Positions 1 through 7,440 of a stretch of 64,000 nucleotides of DNA are shown piece after piece. The translations under genes were made by a program, and so were the position numbers. Source of the stretch: Pseudomonadota bacterium (GTDB taxonomy: Bacteria > Pseudomonadota > Alphaproteobacteria > Dongiales > Dongiaceae); the NCBI GenBank assembly GCA_016183985.1, contig JACPDN010000004.1:248001-312000 (forward strand). Reading direction: 5' to 3'. The notes under the pieces were generated by a model. The model ran no database searches, was not told where the DNA came from, and saw only the letters and a list, made by a program, of their open reading frames with translations. How positions within the stretch are numbered: position 1 is the stretch's first letter; every line of letters begins with the position of its first letter.

Positions 1-2
1 TC

Positions 3-149
3 GAGAAGAAGATGACGCCGCATCACGTCGAAAAGCTCGGCCGCCTGTTGAAGAAGGCCGGTATCGATGCCGATCCGAAGAAATTCAAGCGCTATGGCTC
101 GAAGCGGAGCCTCTACAACTTCCATGTCGACAATGTCGACGCGTATTGA
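3..149 (+). CDS. C-terminal end of GXGXG-domain (glutamate-synthase alpha-like) protein, partial
   Basis: The reading frame is open from the window edge and ends in TGA at 147-149, giving the last 48 residues of a basic protein that ends YNFHVDNVDAY. The FMN-binding glutamate-synthase-like gene begins 17 bases later. In alphaproteobacteria that gene follows a GXGXG-domain protein (GlxC / MgsB), and the tail resembles it. Such proteins form part of an N-methylglutamate-synthase or GOGAT-like complex. The GXGXG repeats themselves lie outside the window, so the assignment rests mainly on context. Confidence 0.6.
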   Translation, partial: EKKMTPHHVEKLGRLLKKAGIDADPKKFKRYGSKRSLYNFHVDNVDAY

Positions 150-166
150 GGGGGAAGATTGATATC

Positions 167-1498
167 ATGAGCGACCACAGCCCCTTCTACACGCCGCCGC
201 GCTATTCATCGACCTTCGATCCGGATGCGATTGCCCAGATCCAGCGCGCGGCAGCGACCGGCATCTATGACATCCGCGGTGGCGGTGCCAAGCGCCGCGT
301 GCCGCATTTTGACGATTTGCTGTTCCTCGGCGCCTCCATCTCGCGCTATCCGCTGGAAGGGTATCGCGAAAAATGCGGCACCGATGTCGTGCTCGGCACG
401 CGTTTTGCCAAGAAGCCGATCGAGCTCAAGATTCCGGTCACGATCGCCGGCATGAGCTTCGGGGCACTTTCCGGCAATGCCAAGGAAGCGCTCGGTCGCG
501 GCGCCTCCGCCATGGGTACCAGCACCACGACCGGCGACGGCGGCATGACGCCGGAAGAGCGTGGTCACTCGACCAAGCTCGTCTATCAGCTCTTACCCTC
601 GCGCTACGGCATGAACCCGGACGATCTGCGCAAAGCCGACGCCATTGAAGTCGTGATCGGTCAGGGTGCCAAGCCCGGCGGCGGCGGCATGCTGCTGGGA
701 CAGAAGATCACCGAGCGCGTCGCCAAGATGCGCAACCTGCCGGTCGGCATCGACCAGCGTTCGGCCTGCCGGCATCCGGATTGGACCGGCCCCGACGATC
801 TCGCCATCAAGATCACCGAATTGCGTGAGATCACCAATTGGGAAAAGCCGATCTATGTGAAGGTCGGCGCGACCCGCCCCTATTACGACACGGCTTTGGC
901 CGTGAAATCCGGCGCGGATGTCGTCGTGCTCGACGGCATGCAGGGTGGCACCGCAGCCACACAGGAAGTCTTCATCGAGCATGTCGGCCTGCCGATTCTG
1001 GCCGCCATCCGACCGGCGGTGCAGGCATTGCAGGATCTCGACATGCACCGCAAGGTGCAGCTCGTCGTCTCGGGCGGCATCCGCAACGGCGCTGATGTGG
1101 CGAAGTGCCTGGCGATGGGTGCCGATGCGGTCGCCATCGGGACGGCAGCGCTCATCGCACTGGGCGACAACGCACCGAGCCTCGAGGCCGAATACAAGAA
1201 GCTCGGCACCACGGCCGGCGCTTATGACGATTGGCATGAAGGCAAGGATCCGGCTGGCATCACGACGCAGGATCCGGCCTTGGCGGCGCGCCTCGACCCG
1301 GTGAAGGCCGGGCATCGCCTCGCCAATTATCTCGCCGTGCTCACCATGGAAACGCAGATCATCGCGCGTGCCTGCGGCAAGAGCCATGTCCACAATCTGG
1401 AGCCCGACGATCTCGTGGCGCTCACGGTGGAATCGGCGGCGATGGCAGGCGTGCCGCTCGCCGGCACCAACTGGATCCCGGGCAAGGACCGGTACTAA
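167..1498 (+). CDS. FMN-binding glutamate synthase family protein (GlxD / MgsC type)
   Basis: This 443-residue protein corresponds to the FMN-binding synthase domain of GltB without the amidotransferase domain. Landmarks include PVTIAGMSFGALS, the glycine-rich GQGAKPGGGGMLLGQK stretch, YVKVGATRPYY, LDGMQGGTAA and VVSGGIRNGADVAKCLAMGADAVAIGTAAL (phosphate/FMN binding). An earlier in-frame TTG at 146 overlaps the upstream stop. The ATG at 167 is preferred because a GGGGGAAG ribosome site lies just before it. With the upstream GXGXG protein and the downstream type III glutamine synthetase it fits either N-methylglutamate synthase (MgsABC, methylamine assimilation) or the rhizobial GlxABCD-GlnT set. 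Sequence alone does not separate these. Confidence 0.88.
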   Translation: MSDHSPFYTPPRYSSTFDPDAIAQIQRAAATGIYDIRGGGAKRRVPHFDDLLFLGASISRYPLEGYREKCGTDVVLGTRFAKKPIELKIPVTIAGMSFGALSGNAKEALGRGASAMGTSTTTGDGGMTPEERGHSTKLVYQLLPSRYGMNPDDLRKADAIEVVIGQGAKPGGGGMLLGQKITERVAKMRNLPVGIDQRSACRHPDWTGPDDLAIKITELREITNWEKPIYVKVGATRPYYDTALAVKSGADVVVLDGMQGGTAATQEVFIEHVGLPILAAIRPAVQALQDLDMHRKVQLVVSGGIRNGADVAKCLAMGADAVAIGTAALIALGDNAPSLEAEYKKLGTTAGAYDDWHEGKDPAGITTQDPALAARLDPVKAGHRLANYLAVLTMETQIIARACGKSHVHNLEPDDLVALTVESAAMAGVPLAGTNWIPGKDRY

Positions 1499-1598
1499 AG
1501 CGATCAAGATATCCGGGCCGCTGCGCCCCGCGCGGCGGCCCCAATAACACGAAGAAACAGGTAGCGTTTGAGGCTTTATAACTGAGAGGGGAAGTAAA

Positions 1599-2906
1599 AT
1601 GGCAACCGACCTCGCCAAGGTGGCGAAGGACCGCAAGATCAAATATTTTCTGATCTCCTATACGGATCTCTTCGGTGCATTGCGCGCCAAACTCGTGCCT
1701 GCCCAGGCCATCGGCGAAATGCAGAAGAACGGCGCCGGTTTTGCCGGCTTTGCCACCTGGCTGGATATGACGCCGGCCCATCCCGATCTCTTCGCCAAGC
1801 CCGACCCAGAGAGCCTCATTCAGTTGCCTTGGAAGCCGGAAGTGGCTTGGCTCGCCTCGGACCTCTGGATGGACGGCAAGCCGGTTGCCGATTCACCGCG
1901 CAACCTGCTGAAGCGCAAGATCGCCGAGGCCGGCAAGAAGGGCCTGCGCGCCAAGGCCGGCGTCGAGTGCGAATTCTTCCTGATCACGCCGGATGGCAAG
2001 CAGATTGCCGACAGTGCCGATACCGCGGATAAACCGTGCTACGATCAGCTCGCTTTGATGCGCCGCTATGACGTGATCACGGAAATCTGCGATTCCATGC
2101 TGGCGCTCGGCTGGAAGCCCTACCAGAACGACCACGAGGACGCGAACGGCCAGTTCGAAATGAACTGGGAGTACGACGATGTGCTGCTGACCGCCGACCG
2201 CCATGTCTTCTTCAAATATATGGCAAAGTCGATTGCCGAAAAGCACGGCCTGCGCGCGACCTTCATGCCCAAGCCCTTCAGCAATCTGACCGGCAACGGC
2301 GCCCATGCGCATATCTCCTTCTGGGATATGAGCGGTAAGAAGAATCTTTTCAGCGATCCGAAGGGCGATCTGGGGCTTTCCAAGCTTGCCTATCAAGTCC
2401 TCGGCGGCATCCAGCACAACGCCGATGCGCTGTGCTCGTTCTTCAACCCGACGGTCAATTCCTATAAACGCATCAATGCGCCACGTACCGTGTCTGGTGC
2501 CACCTGGGCACCGAACACCATCACCTGGACCGGCAACAACCGCACGCACATGATCCGCGTGCCGGATGAAGGCCGTTTCGAATTGCGCCTCGCCGACGGG
2601 TCGACGAACCCCTATCTGCTACAGGCGGGCATCGTCGCTTCCGGCCTCGACGGCATCGACAACAAGCGCGATCCCGGCAAGCGCCTCGATATCAACATGT
2701 ATACCGAGGGGCACACGGTGAAGGGCGGGCGCAAGCTACCACTCAATCTCCTCGACGCCCTGCGTCTCACCGACAGCAGCAAGGTGGTGCGCGAGCAGTT
2801 CGGCGACAGCTTCGTCAACGCCTATGTGCGCATGAAGACCGAGGAGTGGAACAGCTATACCAAGCACCTCACCGAGTGGGAGCGGCACAACACGCTCGAT
2901 TGCTGA
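1599..2906 (+). CDS. Type III glutamine synthetase family: gamma-glutamylmethylamide synthetase (GmaS) or GlnT
   Basis: This 435-residue protein is an ATP-dependent ligase joining glutamate to ammonia or methylamine. The N-terminal beta-grasp part contains GAGFAGFATWLDMTP. The catalytic part has the metal-binding NDHEDANGQFEMNW motif near residue 180, KPFSNLTGNGAHAHIS and NRTHMIRVPDEGRFELRLADGSTNPY. It starts 100 bases after the FMN-synthase gene, with a GAGAGGGGAAG ribosome site. The gap contains a GC-rich hairpin (about 1515-1541) that may modulate expression. Adjacency to the MgsB/MgsC-like genes favours GmaS of the N-methylglutamate pathway; GlnT remains possible. Confidence 0.85.
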   Translation: MATDLAKVAKDRKIKYFLISYTDLFGALRAKLVPAQAIGEMQKNGAGFAGFATWLDMTPAHPDLFAKPDPESLIQLPWKPEVAWLASDLWMDGKPVADSPRNLLKRKIAEAGKKGLRAKAGVECEFFLITPDGKQIADSADTADKPCYDQLALMRRYDVITEICDSMLALGWKPYQNDHEDANGQFEMNWEYDDVLLTADRHVFFKYMAKSIAEKHGLRATFMPKPFSNLTGNGAHAHISFWDMSGKKNLFSDPKGDLGLSKLAYQVLGGIQHNADALCSFFNPTVNSYKRINAPRTVSGATWAPNTITWTGNNRTHMIRVPDEGRFELRLADGSTNPYLLQAGIVASGLDGIDNKRDPGKRLDINMYTEGHTVKGGRKLPLNLLDALRLTDSSKVVREQFGDSFVNAYVRMKTEEWNSYTKHLTEWERHNTLDC

Positions 2907-2913
2907 TGCGATG

Positions 2914-2951
2914 AAGAAGCCGCCCGCGGCATTGGCCCGGGCGGTTTTCTT
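2914..2951 (+). terminator. Rho-independent terminator after the glutamine-synthetase-family gene
   Basis: The inverted repeat AAGAAGCCGCCCG / CGGGCGGTTTTCTT has a GC stem followed by TTTT, 8 bases after the stop codon. It separates this gene from the following small-membrane-protein genes. Confidence 0.75.
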
Positions 2952-3006
2952 CCAGGTTGCGATGTTTCCGCGTAGGAAATTTCATTTAAGTCTAGTAAAG
3001 TCATAC

Positions 3007-3207
3007 ATGGCGTGTTAAAAATTAATAAGTGCCATGAATGACACGTCCGAATCGGCCCTTGTGGCCGAAATCGGAGCAAGACGCTCCTTGAAGAATTGGA
3101 GCGCCACGAAGACCCCAAAGGGGCGCGTGCAGTGGGAGTGCCGTCCCGCAACAGAACGGGACGTTTCAGTCAGTCAGGATGAAGCGACCGCAAGAAAAAT
3201 CGGTCGC
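3007..3207 (+). promoter_or_regulatory. Hairpin-rich leader region upstream of small membrane protein operon
   Basis: The 320-base gap 2907-3226 holds no convincing gene. After the terminator there is an AT-rich stretch with an imperfect palindrome (ATGGC 3007-3011, GCCAT 3031-3035). Consecutive perfect stem-loops follow: TCGGCC/GGCCGA (3052-3068), CGCTCC/GGAGCG (3082-3103), CCCC/GGGG (3113-3123), CGTCCCG/CGGGACG (3142-3163) and GCGACCG/CGGTCGC (3184-3207). The last ends 6 bases before the AGGGGAGA ribosome site. There is no T-run after any stem. The array looks like a structured 5' leader, but I could not match it to a riboswitch class I know (not SAM-II, glycine, guanidine or glutamine). 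Confidence 0.5.
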
Positions 3208-3226
3208 CGTCTCAGGGGAGAGTGCA

Positions 3227-3505
3227 ATGGCGAACGACCTGCAGTCGCGCGTTGATTCCATGTTCAATAAAGATCGCTTATGGGCCTGGGCCTTTGTCGT
3301 GGTCCTGTGGGCGACGCTGCTTTTCGTCTATTTCGCGGTAAGCGGTTACATCCAGGACGGCAGTGCCCGCATCCTGTTGGCGATCGCCGGCCTTCTGGTT
3401 GGCATCTTCAACACCGCTTCCATCGCCGCAATGATCTCGCATTACGGCCACGACAAGAAATTCATCTACGAACTCGACATCAAGCATCTGGACGCGAACC
3501 GCTAA
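3227..3505 (+). CDS. Small two-helix membrane protein, unrecognised
   Basis: This 92-residue protein has a short charged N-terminus (MANDLQSRVDSMFNKDRLW) and two predicted membrane helices (about 20-40 and 48-70). A polar tail follows with SHYGHDKKFIYELDIKHLDANR. The start is the ATG with AGGGGAGA 6 bases upstream; a longer in-frame start at 3179 would run into the last leader hairpin. It is the first of three small membrane protein genes that precede an APC permease, all on one strand with short gaps. I do not recognise the family. An accessory role for the permease is an inference from position only. Confidence 0.8.
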   Translation: MANDLQSRVDSMFNKDRLWAWAFVVVLWATLLFVYFAVSGYIQDGSARILLAIAGLLVGIFNTASIAAMISHYGHDKKFIYELDIKHLDANR

Positions 3506-3584
3506 GGTTGCCCGCGAAAAAGAATGCGGTCGCGCGATAAGCGGCCGGGGCAACTATCGGCCGGCCGAGTAGGGGAGGAAGGCA

Positions 3585-4064
3585 ATGGCGAAATATCAAC
3601 CACGAAAACAGAGTGGGGTCGGGCAGGCATTCGATGCCATATTCCTGCTGGTCCTTGTGTTCCTGGCGCTGCTGGTGCCGCTGGAAATGGAACTCGCGGG
3701 TGCGGCCAAGGGCGATTGGCTGCCAGGCGAAATGAAGGTCGAAACAGCGACCGACGGGACCATCGTCGTCAGCAACGACAAGGGCCTTATCAAACGGACG
3801 GCACCCGACGGGACGATCAGTTTTGAGAATCTGACCTGGGAAGCTCTCGAACAGACGCCGGTCATGCAGGCGCAATGGGGCAAGCTCGATATGGATCTCG
3901 AAACCGCCGCTGCCGCCATCACGCTGCGCTATGACTATTCCTTCAGCTGGGGCGGGCTCATCGCCACCCTTGCTGCTATCGCCGGCTATTTCGCTTTTCT
4001 GGTCTGGCAGTCCGACAGGGAATACCGCCAGGTGATCGCCGAGAAATTCGGCAACGGTAGTTGA
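3585..4064 (+). CDS. Membrane-anchored protein with exported central domain, unrecognised
   Basis: This 159-residue protein has a basic N-terminus, a membrane helix at about 18-38, a polar, acidic central segment of about 85 residues, a second helix at about 125-145 and a charged C-terminus. The helix arrangement implies that the middle segment, with two short beta-rich repeats ending in TDGTIVVS and PDGTISFE, faces the periplasm. GGGGAGGAAGG lies just before the ATG. It is the second gene of the trio. No family is recognised. Confidence 0.8.
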   Translation: MAKYQPRKQSGVGQAFDAIFLLVLVFLALLVPLEMELAGAAKGDWLPGEMKVETATDGTIVVSNDKGLIKRTAPDGTISFENLTWEALEQTPVMQAQWGKLDMDLETAAAAITLRYDYSFSWGGLIATLAAIAGYFAFLVWQSDREYRQVIAEKFGNGS

Positions 4065-4079
4065 GGGACGGGGGAAAAC

Positions 4080-4277
4080 ATGTTCGATTTTCTGCAATTC
4101 CGCGGGCCCTGGGATCTCATCCAAGCAGGTGCATGGCTCGTTTCCATCGCCTTGCTGCTGTGGATGGTCTGGGACGCGATCCGCGTCAGCCAGCAATACA
4201 GCGAGGACATCCTGACCAGTTCTCAGGAAGGCGTCGACGAGCTTGCCATGCAGCAAGACGGCCATAAGAGGGGTTGA
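4080..4277 (+). CDS. Small single-helix membrane protein, unrecognised
   Basis: This 65-residue protein has one helix (about residues 15-33) followed by an acidic-polar tail (SQQYSEDILTSSQEGVDEL). It starts 15 bases after the previous stop behind GACGGGGGAAAA, and ends 10 bases before the permease ATG. The spacing points to co-translation with the permease. No family is recognised. Confidence 0.75.
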   Translation: MFDFLQFRGPWDLIQAGAWLVSIALLLWMVWDAIRVSQQYSEDILTSSQEGVDELAMQQDGHKRG

Positions 4278-4287
4278 GGGGCACGCC

Positions 4288-5694
4288 ATGACAGACATCA
4301 CTGCAAACGGCGAAAAGCCATCCTCCATCAACCTCGTGAAGGTGCTGGGTCCGACCCATGTCTGGGCCCTGGGCGTCGGCATCGTGCTCGTCGGCGAGTT
4401 CATGGGTTGGAACTATTCGGTCGAGAAAGGCGGTGCGCTGGGTTCGATCATCGCCTGCTGGATCATCGGCCTGCTCTATACCTGCGTCGCCATGATCGAT
4501 TCCGAAGTGACGTCGACCGTGGCCGCCGCCGGTGGCCAATACACCCAGGCCAAGCACACGACCGGACCGCTGATGGCCTTCAATGTCGGCCTCTATCTGG
4601 TGCTGGCCTATACGATGCTGGAAGCCGCCGACATCTTCGTCTTCGGCGATCTCATCCGCATCGCGTCGGAAAGCCTGGGTGCTGAAGCGGGTATGGTCGA
4701 TGCCAGGCCTTTTGTGCTGCTGGCTGTCTCGGCCCTGGCCTTCCTCAATTACCGTGGCGTCTTCATGGCGTTGTCGGTCAACTTCCTGATCACGGCGGTG
4801 GCCTTCTTCTCCATCATCGTGCTGGTCGTGGCCTATCAGTTCGGCATCTTCACCGCCGAACCGCTGCAGCATGAAGGCCTCGGCATGGGCTCGCTGCCTT
4901 ATGGCTGGATGGGCGTGCTTGCCTCCTTCCAGTTCGGCATCTGGTACTATCTCGGCATCGAGGGTACCTGCCAGGCGGCCGAAGAAGTGCGCTCCTGTGG
5001 CCGGTCGCTGCCCTTGGGCACGATGACGGGCATGATCACGCTCCTCATCGCGGCGGCACTCACCTGGTATGTCTGCGCCGGGTCGCTGCCCTGGGAATAT
5101 CTCGGCACCGCCTTGGCTCCGCTCTATGACTCGGCTCGGGTCTCCGGCAGCACCGTGCTCATCGTGCTGCTCTGGGTCGGCACCGTGTTCTCTGCGCTGG
5201 CCTCGGCCAATGGCTGCATCAACGATGCGGCGCGCGCCTGGTTCTCCATGGGCCGCGATCGCTATCTGCCGCAATTTTTTGCGGCCGTGCATCCCAAGTA
5301 CCGCACGCCCTACCGCGCGATCATCTTCTTGATCCCGATCGCGGCATCCTTCGGCTTCCTGCAGCTGCTGGCGCCGACCATCACCTTCTCGATCCTGTCG
5401 GGTTTGCTCGGCTATACCTTCATGCCGATCAACATGTTCCGCTTCCGTGGGAAATGGCCGCTCAACACGATCAAGCGGGGTTACATCCACCCGTTCCACC
5501 CAATCCCGTCGCTGGTGCTGTTGGCGCTTTGTGCCGCCACCTACATCGCGGTGTTCCTCGGCTTCGGCACGCAGCTCCTGGCGATGATGGTGTTCTACAT
5601 CGTCGCCTCGGTCTGGTTTGTTCTCTTCCGCTACAAATATGTGCAGCGCGGCGACCAGTTCACCATGGCCTGGCCGCGCCCCAAGGGCTACTGA
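4288..5694 (+). CDS. APC-superfamily permease (ethanolamine/amino-acid permease-like)
   Basis: This 468-residue polytopic protein has about 12 hydrophobic helices. It shows APC features: WALGVGIVLVGEFMGWN in helix 1, SEVTSTVAAAGGQYTQAK, IWYYLGIEGTCQAAEEVRSCGRSLPLGT in the middle and SMGRDRYLPQFFAAVHPKYRTPYRAI in the loop before helix 9. The AAEEV plus RTIP-like signature resembles bacterial ethanolamine permeases. The usual FHG-Y motif of that group is replaced by SALASANGCINDAARAW, so the substrate may differ. Given the upstream amine-assimilation genes, a small amine or amino acid is plausible. The start is the ATG after GAGGGGCACGCC. Confidence 0.85.
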   Translation: MTDITANGEKPSSINLVKVLGPTHVWALGVGIVLVGEFMGWNYSVEKGGALGSIIACWIIGLLYTCVAMIDSEVTSTVAAAGGQYTQAKHTTGPLMAFNVGLYLVLAYTMLEAADIFVFGDLIRIASESLGAEAGMVDARPFVLLAVSALAFLNYRGVFMALSVNFLITAVAFFSIIVLVVAYQFGIFTAEPLQHEGLGMGSLPYGWMGVLASFQFGIWYYLGIEGTCQAAEEVRSCGRSLPLGTMTGMITLLIAAALTWYVCAGSLPWEYLGTALAPLYDSARVSGSTVLIVLLWVGTVFSALASANGCINDAARAWFSMGRDRYLPQFFAAVHPKYRTPYRAIIFLIPIAASFGFLQLLAPTITFSILSGLLGYTFMPINMFRFRGKWPLNTIKRGYIHPFHPIPSLVLLALCAATYIAVFLGFGTQLLAMMVFYIVASVWFVLFRYKYVQRGDQFTMAWPRPKGY

Positions 5695-5746
5695 CCAAGA
5701 AGGGTTGCTGATTTTCTGGAAGGCCACCTATAGGATACCTCTCACA

Positions 5747-5781
5747 CGACCGGCGGGCGTGCCCGCCGGTCGCTTTGTTTT
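5747..5781 (+). terminator. Strong rho-independent terminator after APC permease
   Basis: A perfect 12-base inverted repeat CGACCGGCGGGC / GCCCGCCGGTCG is followed by CTTTGTTTT. It closes the small-protein/permease operon 52 bases after the stop. Confidence 0.85.
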
Positions 5782-5796
5782 CATCAGATTGCCTGA

Positions 5797-6483
5797 ATGC
5801 CGACGACAACGCCCGCTTCCATGCTGATCCTGGTATTGCTGATTGCGGCAGCGCTTGCCGTGCTGGTGCTTTATTACCGGCGCGACCAGCAGAAGCGGCG
5901 CGCCAGCCGTGGGCTGCTTTTCCAGCCGGCCTATGATCTTTTCCAATCCTATCGCGTGGTACAGGAGCGTGCTGACTTTCCAGTTCTGACTGGGCGCTAC
6001 CGCGATCACGATTTCCAGATCGACGCTGTCATCGACACGCTGACATTCCGCAAGATCCCCGTTCTGTGGCTGCGCGTGACCCTGCTGCAAGCTTTGCCGG
6101 GTGTTGCTGCGACCGATATTCTGGTCCGGGTGCAGAACAACGAATTCTATTCCCCGGCGAATGATCTGGCATTTCAATTGCCGGTACCCGGCCATTGGCC
6201 GCCGGGTGCTCAGGCTAAGACCGAGGATCCGGACCACGCGCCTTCGCTCGGTCTGCTTGAGCGCCATATCGACTTCTTCGATGCGATCGAGGCCAAGGAA
6301 ATGTTGGTGACGAGCAAGGGCGTGCGGCTGGTGCGCCTGATCGATCAAGGCGAGCGGGCGGAATATATGGTATTGCGTATCGCCGATTTCCGCGCGGTCG
6401 CGCTGAAGGCGGAGATCCTTGCCGATATGATGGACCGTTGCATTGCGCTGGCGGAAGATCTCGCAAAGGGTACCGGAAGATGA
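5797..6483 (+). CDS. N-terminally membrane-anchored hypothetical protein
   Basis: This 228-residue protein has one N-terminal helix (about 8-27), then YYRRDQQKRRASRG, so the bulk faces the cytoplasm. The soluble domain has alternating beta-strand character (YRDHDFQIDAVIDTLTF, VLWLRVTLLQALPG, LVRVQNNEFYS) and ends in a helical part. No catalytic motif is evident. Its stop overlaps the next start in ATGA, so the two are translationally coupled. It begins just after a terminator and must use its own promoter or read-through. Confidence 0.75.
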   Translation: MPTTTPASMLILVLLIAAALAVLVLYYRRDQQKRRASRGLLFQPAYDLFQSYRVVQERADFPVLTGRYRDHDFQIDAVIDTLTFRKIPVLWLRVTLLQALPGVAATDILVRVQNNEFYSPANDLAFQLPVPGHWPPGAQAKTEDPDHAPSLGLLERHIDFFDAIEAKEMLVTSKGVRLVRLIDQGERAEYMVLRIADFRAVALKAEILADMMDRCIALAEDLAKGTGR

Positions 6484-6770
6484 CCGAGAAGAAACTTAAA
6501 GGCCCGCTTCATCCCCTGCTGGTGTTGCTCATCGCCGTCATCCTGCCGGGCATGGGCCAGATCGCCAACAATCAGGCCGCCCGCGGATTGCTCTTTGCCT
6601 TCACGACCGTCGCCTTGGGCTATGTGACCGCGAAATATGCCGCACCCGATGCCAGCTTGGTCGGGCGCTATGCCGGCGGCTTTTTCATCTATGCGGTGGC
6701 CATCATGGATGCCTATCGCTGGGCCAAGGTGCGCTGGGAAATCTTTTACCACGCGCATCCAAAGGCCTGA
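6480..6770 (+). CDS. Small membrane protein coupled to the preceding gene
   Basis: This 96-residue protein has a hydrophobic segment PLLVLLIAVILPGMGQIANNQAARG, a loop and a second pair of hydrophobic stretches around FAFTTVALGYVTAKY and YAGGFFIYAVAIMDAYRWAK. The PGMGQI...RG pattern and size recall TM2/DUF5683-like small membrane proteins. It begins at an ATGA overlap with the preceding gene. Function unknown. Confidence 0.7.
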   Translation: MTEKKLKGPLHPLLVLLIAVILPGMGQIANNQAARGLLFAFTTVALGYVTAKYAAPDASLVGRYAGGFFIYAVAIMDAYRWAKVRWEIFYHAHPKA

Positions 6771-6777
6771 TCCGCCC

Positions 6778-7410
6778 TCAGTTCAGGCGATAAAGCGACG
6801 TGTAGTGAAGATGTGAGACGAGCCGATAGCCGAGCGGCCGTAGGAAGCGGAAGATCCGGCTTTCGGTGACGCGCTCCAAATCGAGGTCAAGATCCTCGAC
6901 CGCCAGTAGCTTGGGGTGGAATCGCGCCCAGTCATTGGAGCGCAGCACGTCGAGATCGGCGCCTTCGCAATCGACATTCATGAAATCGACCGCCCGGCCG
7001 GCGGGCACATGATGGGAGAGGATGTCAGCCAAGGTCTTGCGCTCGACCTCGATATCCCCCTGGTGCCGCTTCCTGGGATTCTTCAGCGTCTTTTCATAGA
7101 GCGCTTCATCGACCGTGTTCATCGAACGGTCGTTGAAGAGGTGCAATGTGACTCTGCCCGGCTTCGTGCCGATAGCCACCTGCAAGGCAATGTCTTCGGG
7201 CCGTTCTCGCCCGAAAGCAGCAATCGCGTCAGGATCCGGATCGATGGCAATGCCATGCCAGCCGCGCTGATAGAGCGCATAGGTATTGGAATAGTCCTTG
7301 GGCGCATGGGCGCCGACATCGACGTAGAATCCGGTGGGCAGCTTGGCGAGGAACTTCAGGATGAGCCGGTCCTCACCGAAGGAGGAATAGCTTTCGATGG
7401 GAAAGGTCAT
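6778..7410 (-). CDS. FkbM-family methyltransferase
   Basis: This 210-residue protein has SAM-dependent methyltransferase motifs typical of the FkbM family: FYVDVGAHAPKDYSNT (motif I), GIAIDPDPDAIAAF, VAIGTKPGRVTLHLFND and FMNVDCEGADLDVLRSNDW. The family usually O-methylates sugars or small metabolites. It stands alone on the minus strand, convergent with the preceding small membrane protein gene (8 bases apart), so the target cannot be read from context. Confidence 0.85.
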   Translation of the reverse strand: MTFPIESYSSFGEDRLILKFLAKLPTGFYVDVGAHAPKDYSNTYALYQRGWHGIAIDPDPDAIAAFGRERPEDIALQVAIGTKPGRVTLHLFNDRSMNTVDEALYEKTLKNPRKRHQGDIEVERKTLADILSHHVPAGRAVDFMNVDCEGADLDVLRSNDWARFHPKLLAVEDLDLDLERVTESRIFRFLRPLGYRLVSHLHYTSLYRLN

Positions 7411-7440
7411 CGCGGCACCTATCGGACAAGTTTGGAAGAT

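Noticed and set aside
593-1642. A 349-codon minus-strand frame over the FMN-synthase gene
   Set aside because: It is a shadow of a gene with intact flavin-enzyme motifs; no ribosome site or recognisable protein features.
3052-3207. ANTAR-type dual hairpin or glycine riboswitch in the leader
   Set aside because: Loops are 8-10 bases without the A1/G4 hexaloop pattern, and the glycine-riboswitch core is absent.
3034-3255. A 73-codon frame in the leader before the small membrane proteins
   Set aside because: It runs through all the hairpins, overlaps the first real gene and has no ribosome site; the RNA structures explain the region better.
4186-5727. A 513-codon open frame on the minus strand across the APC permease
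   Set aside because: It is antisense to a permease with clear family motifs. The encoded text is Asp/His/Arg/Glu-rich low-complexity, as expected from a high-GC shadow frame.
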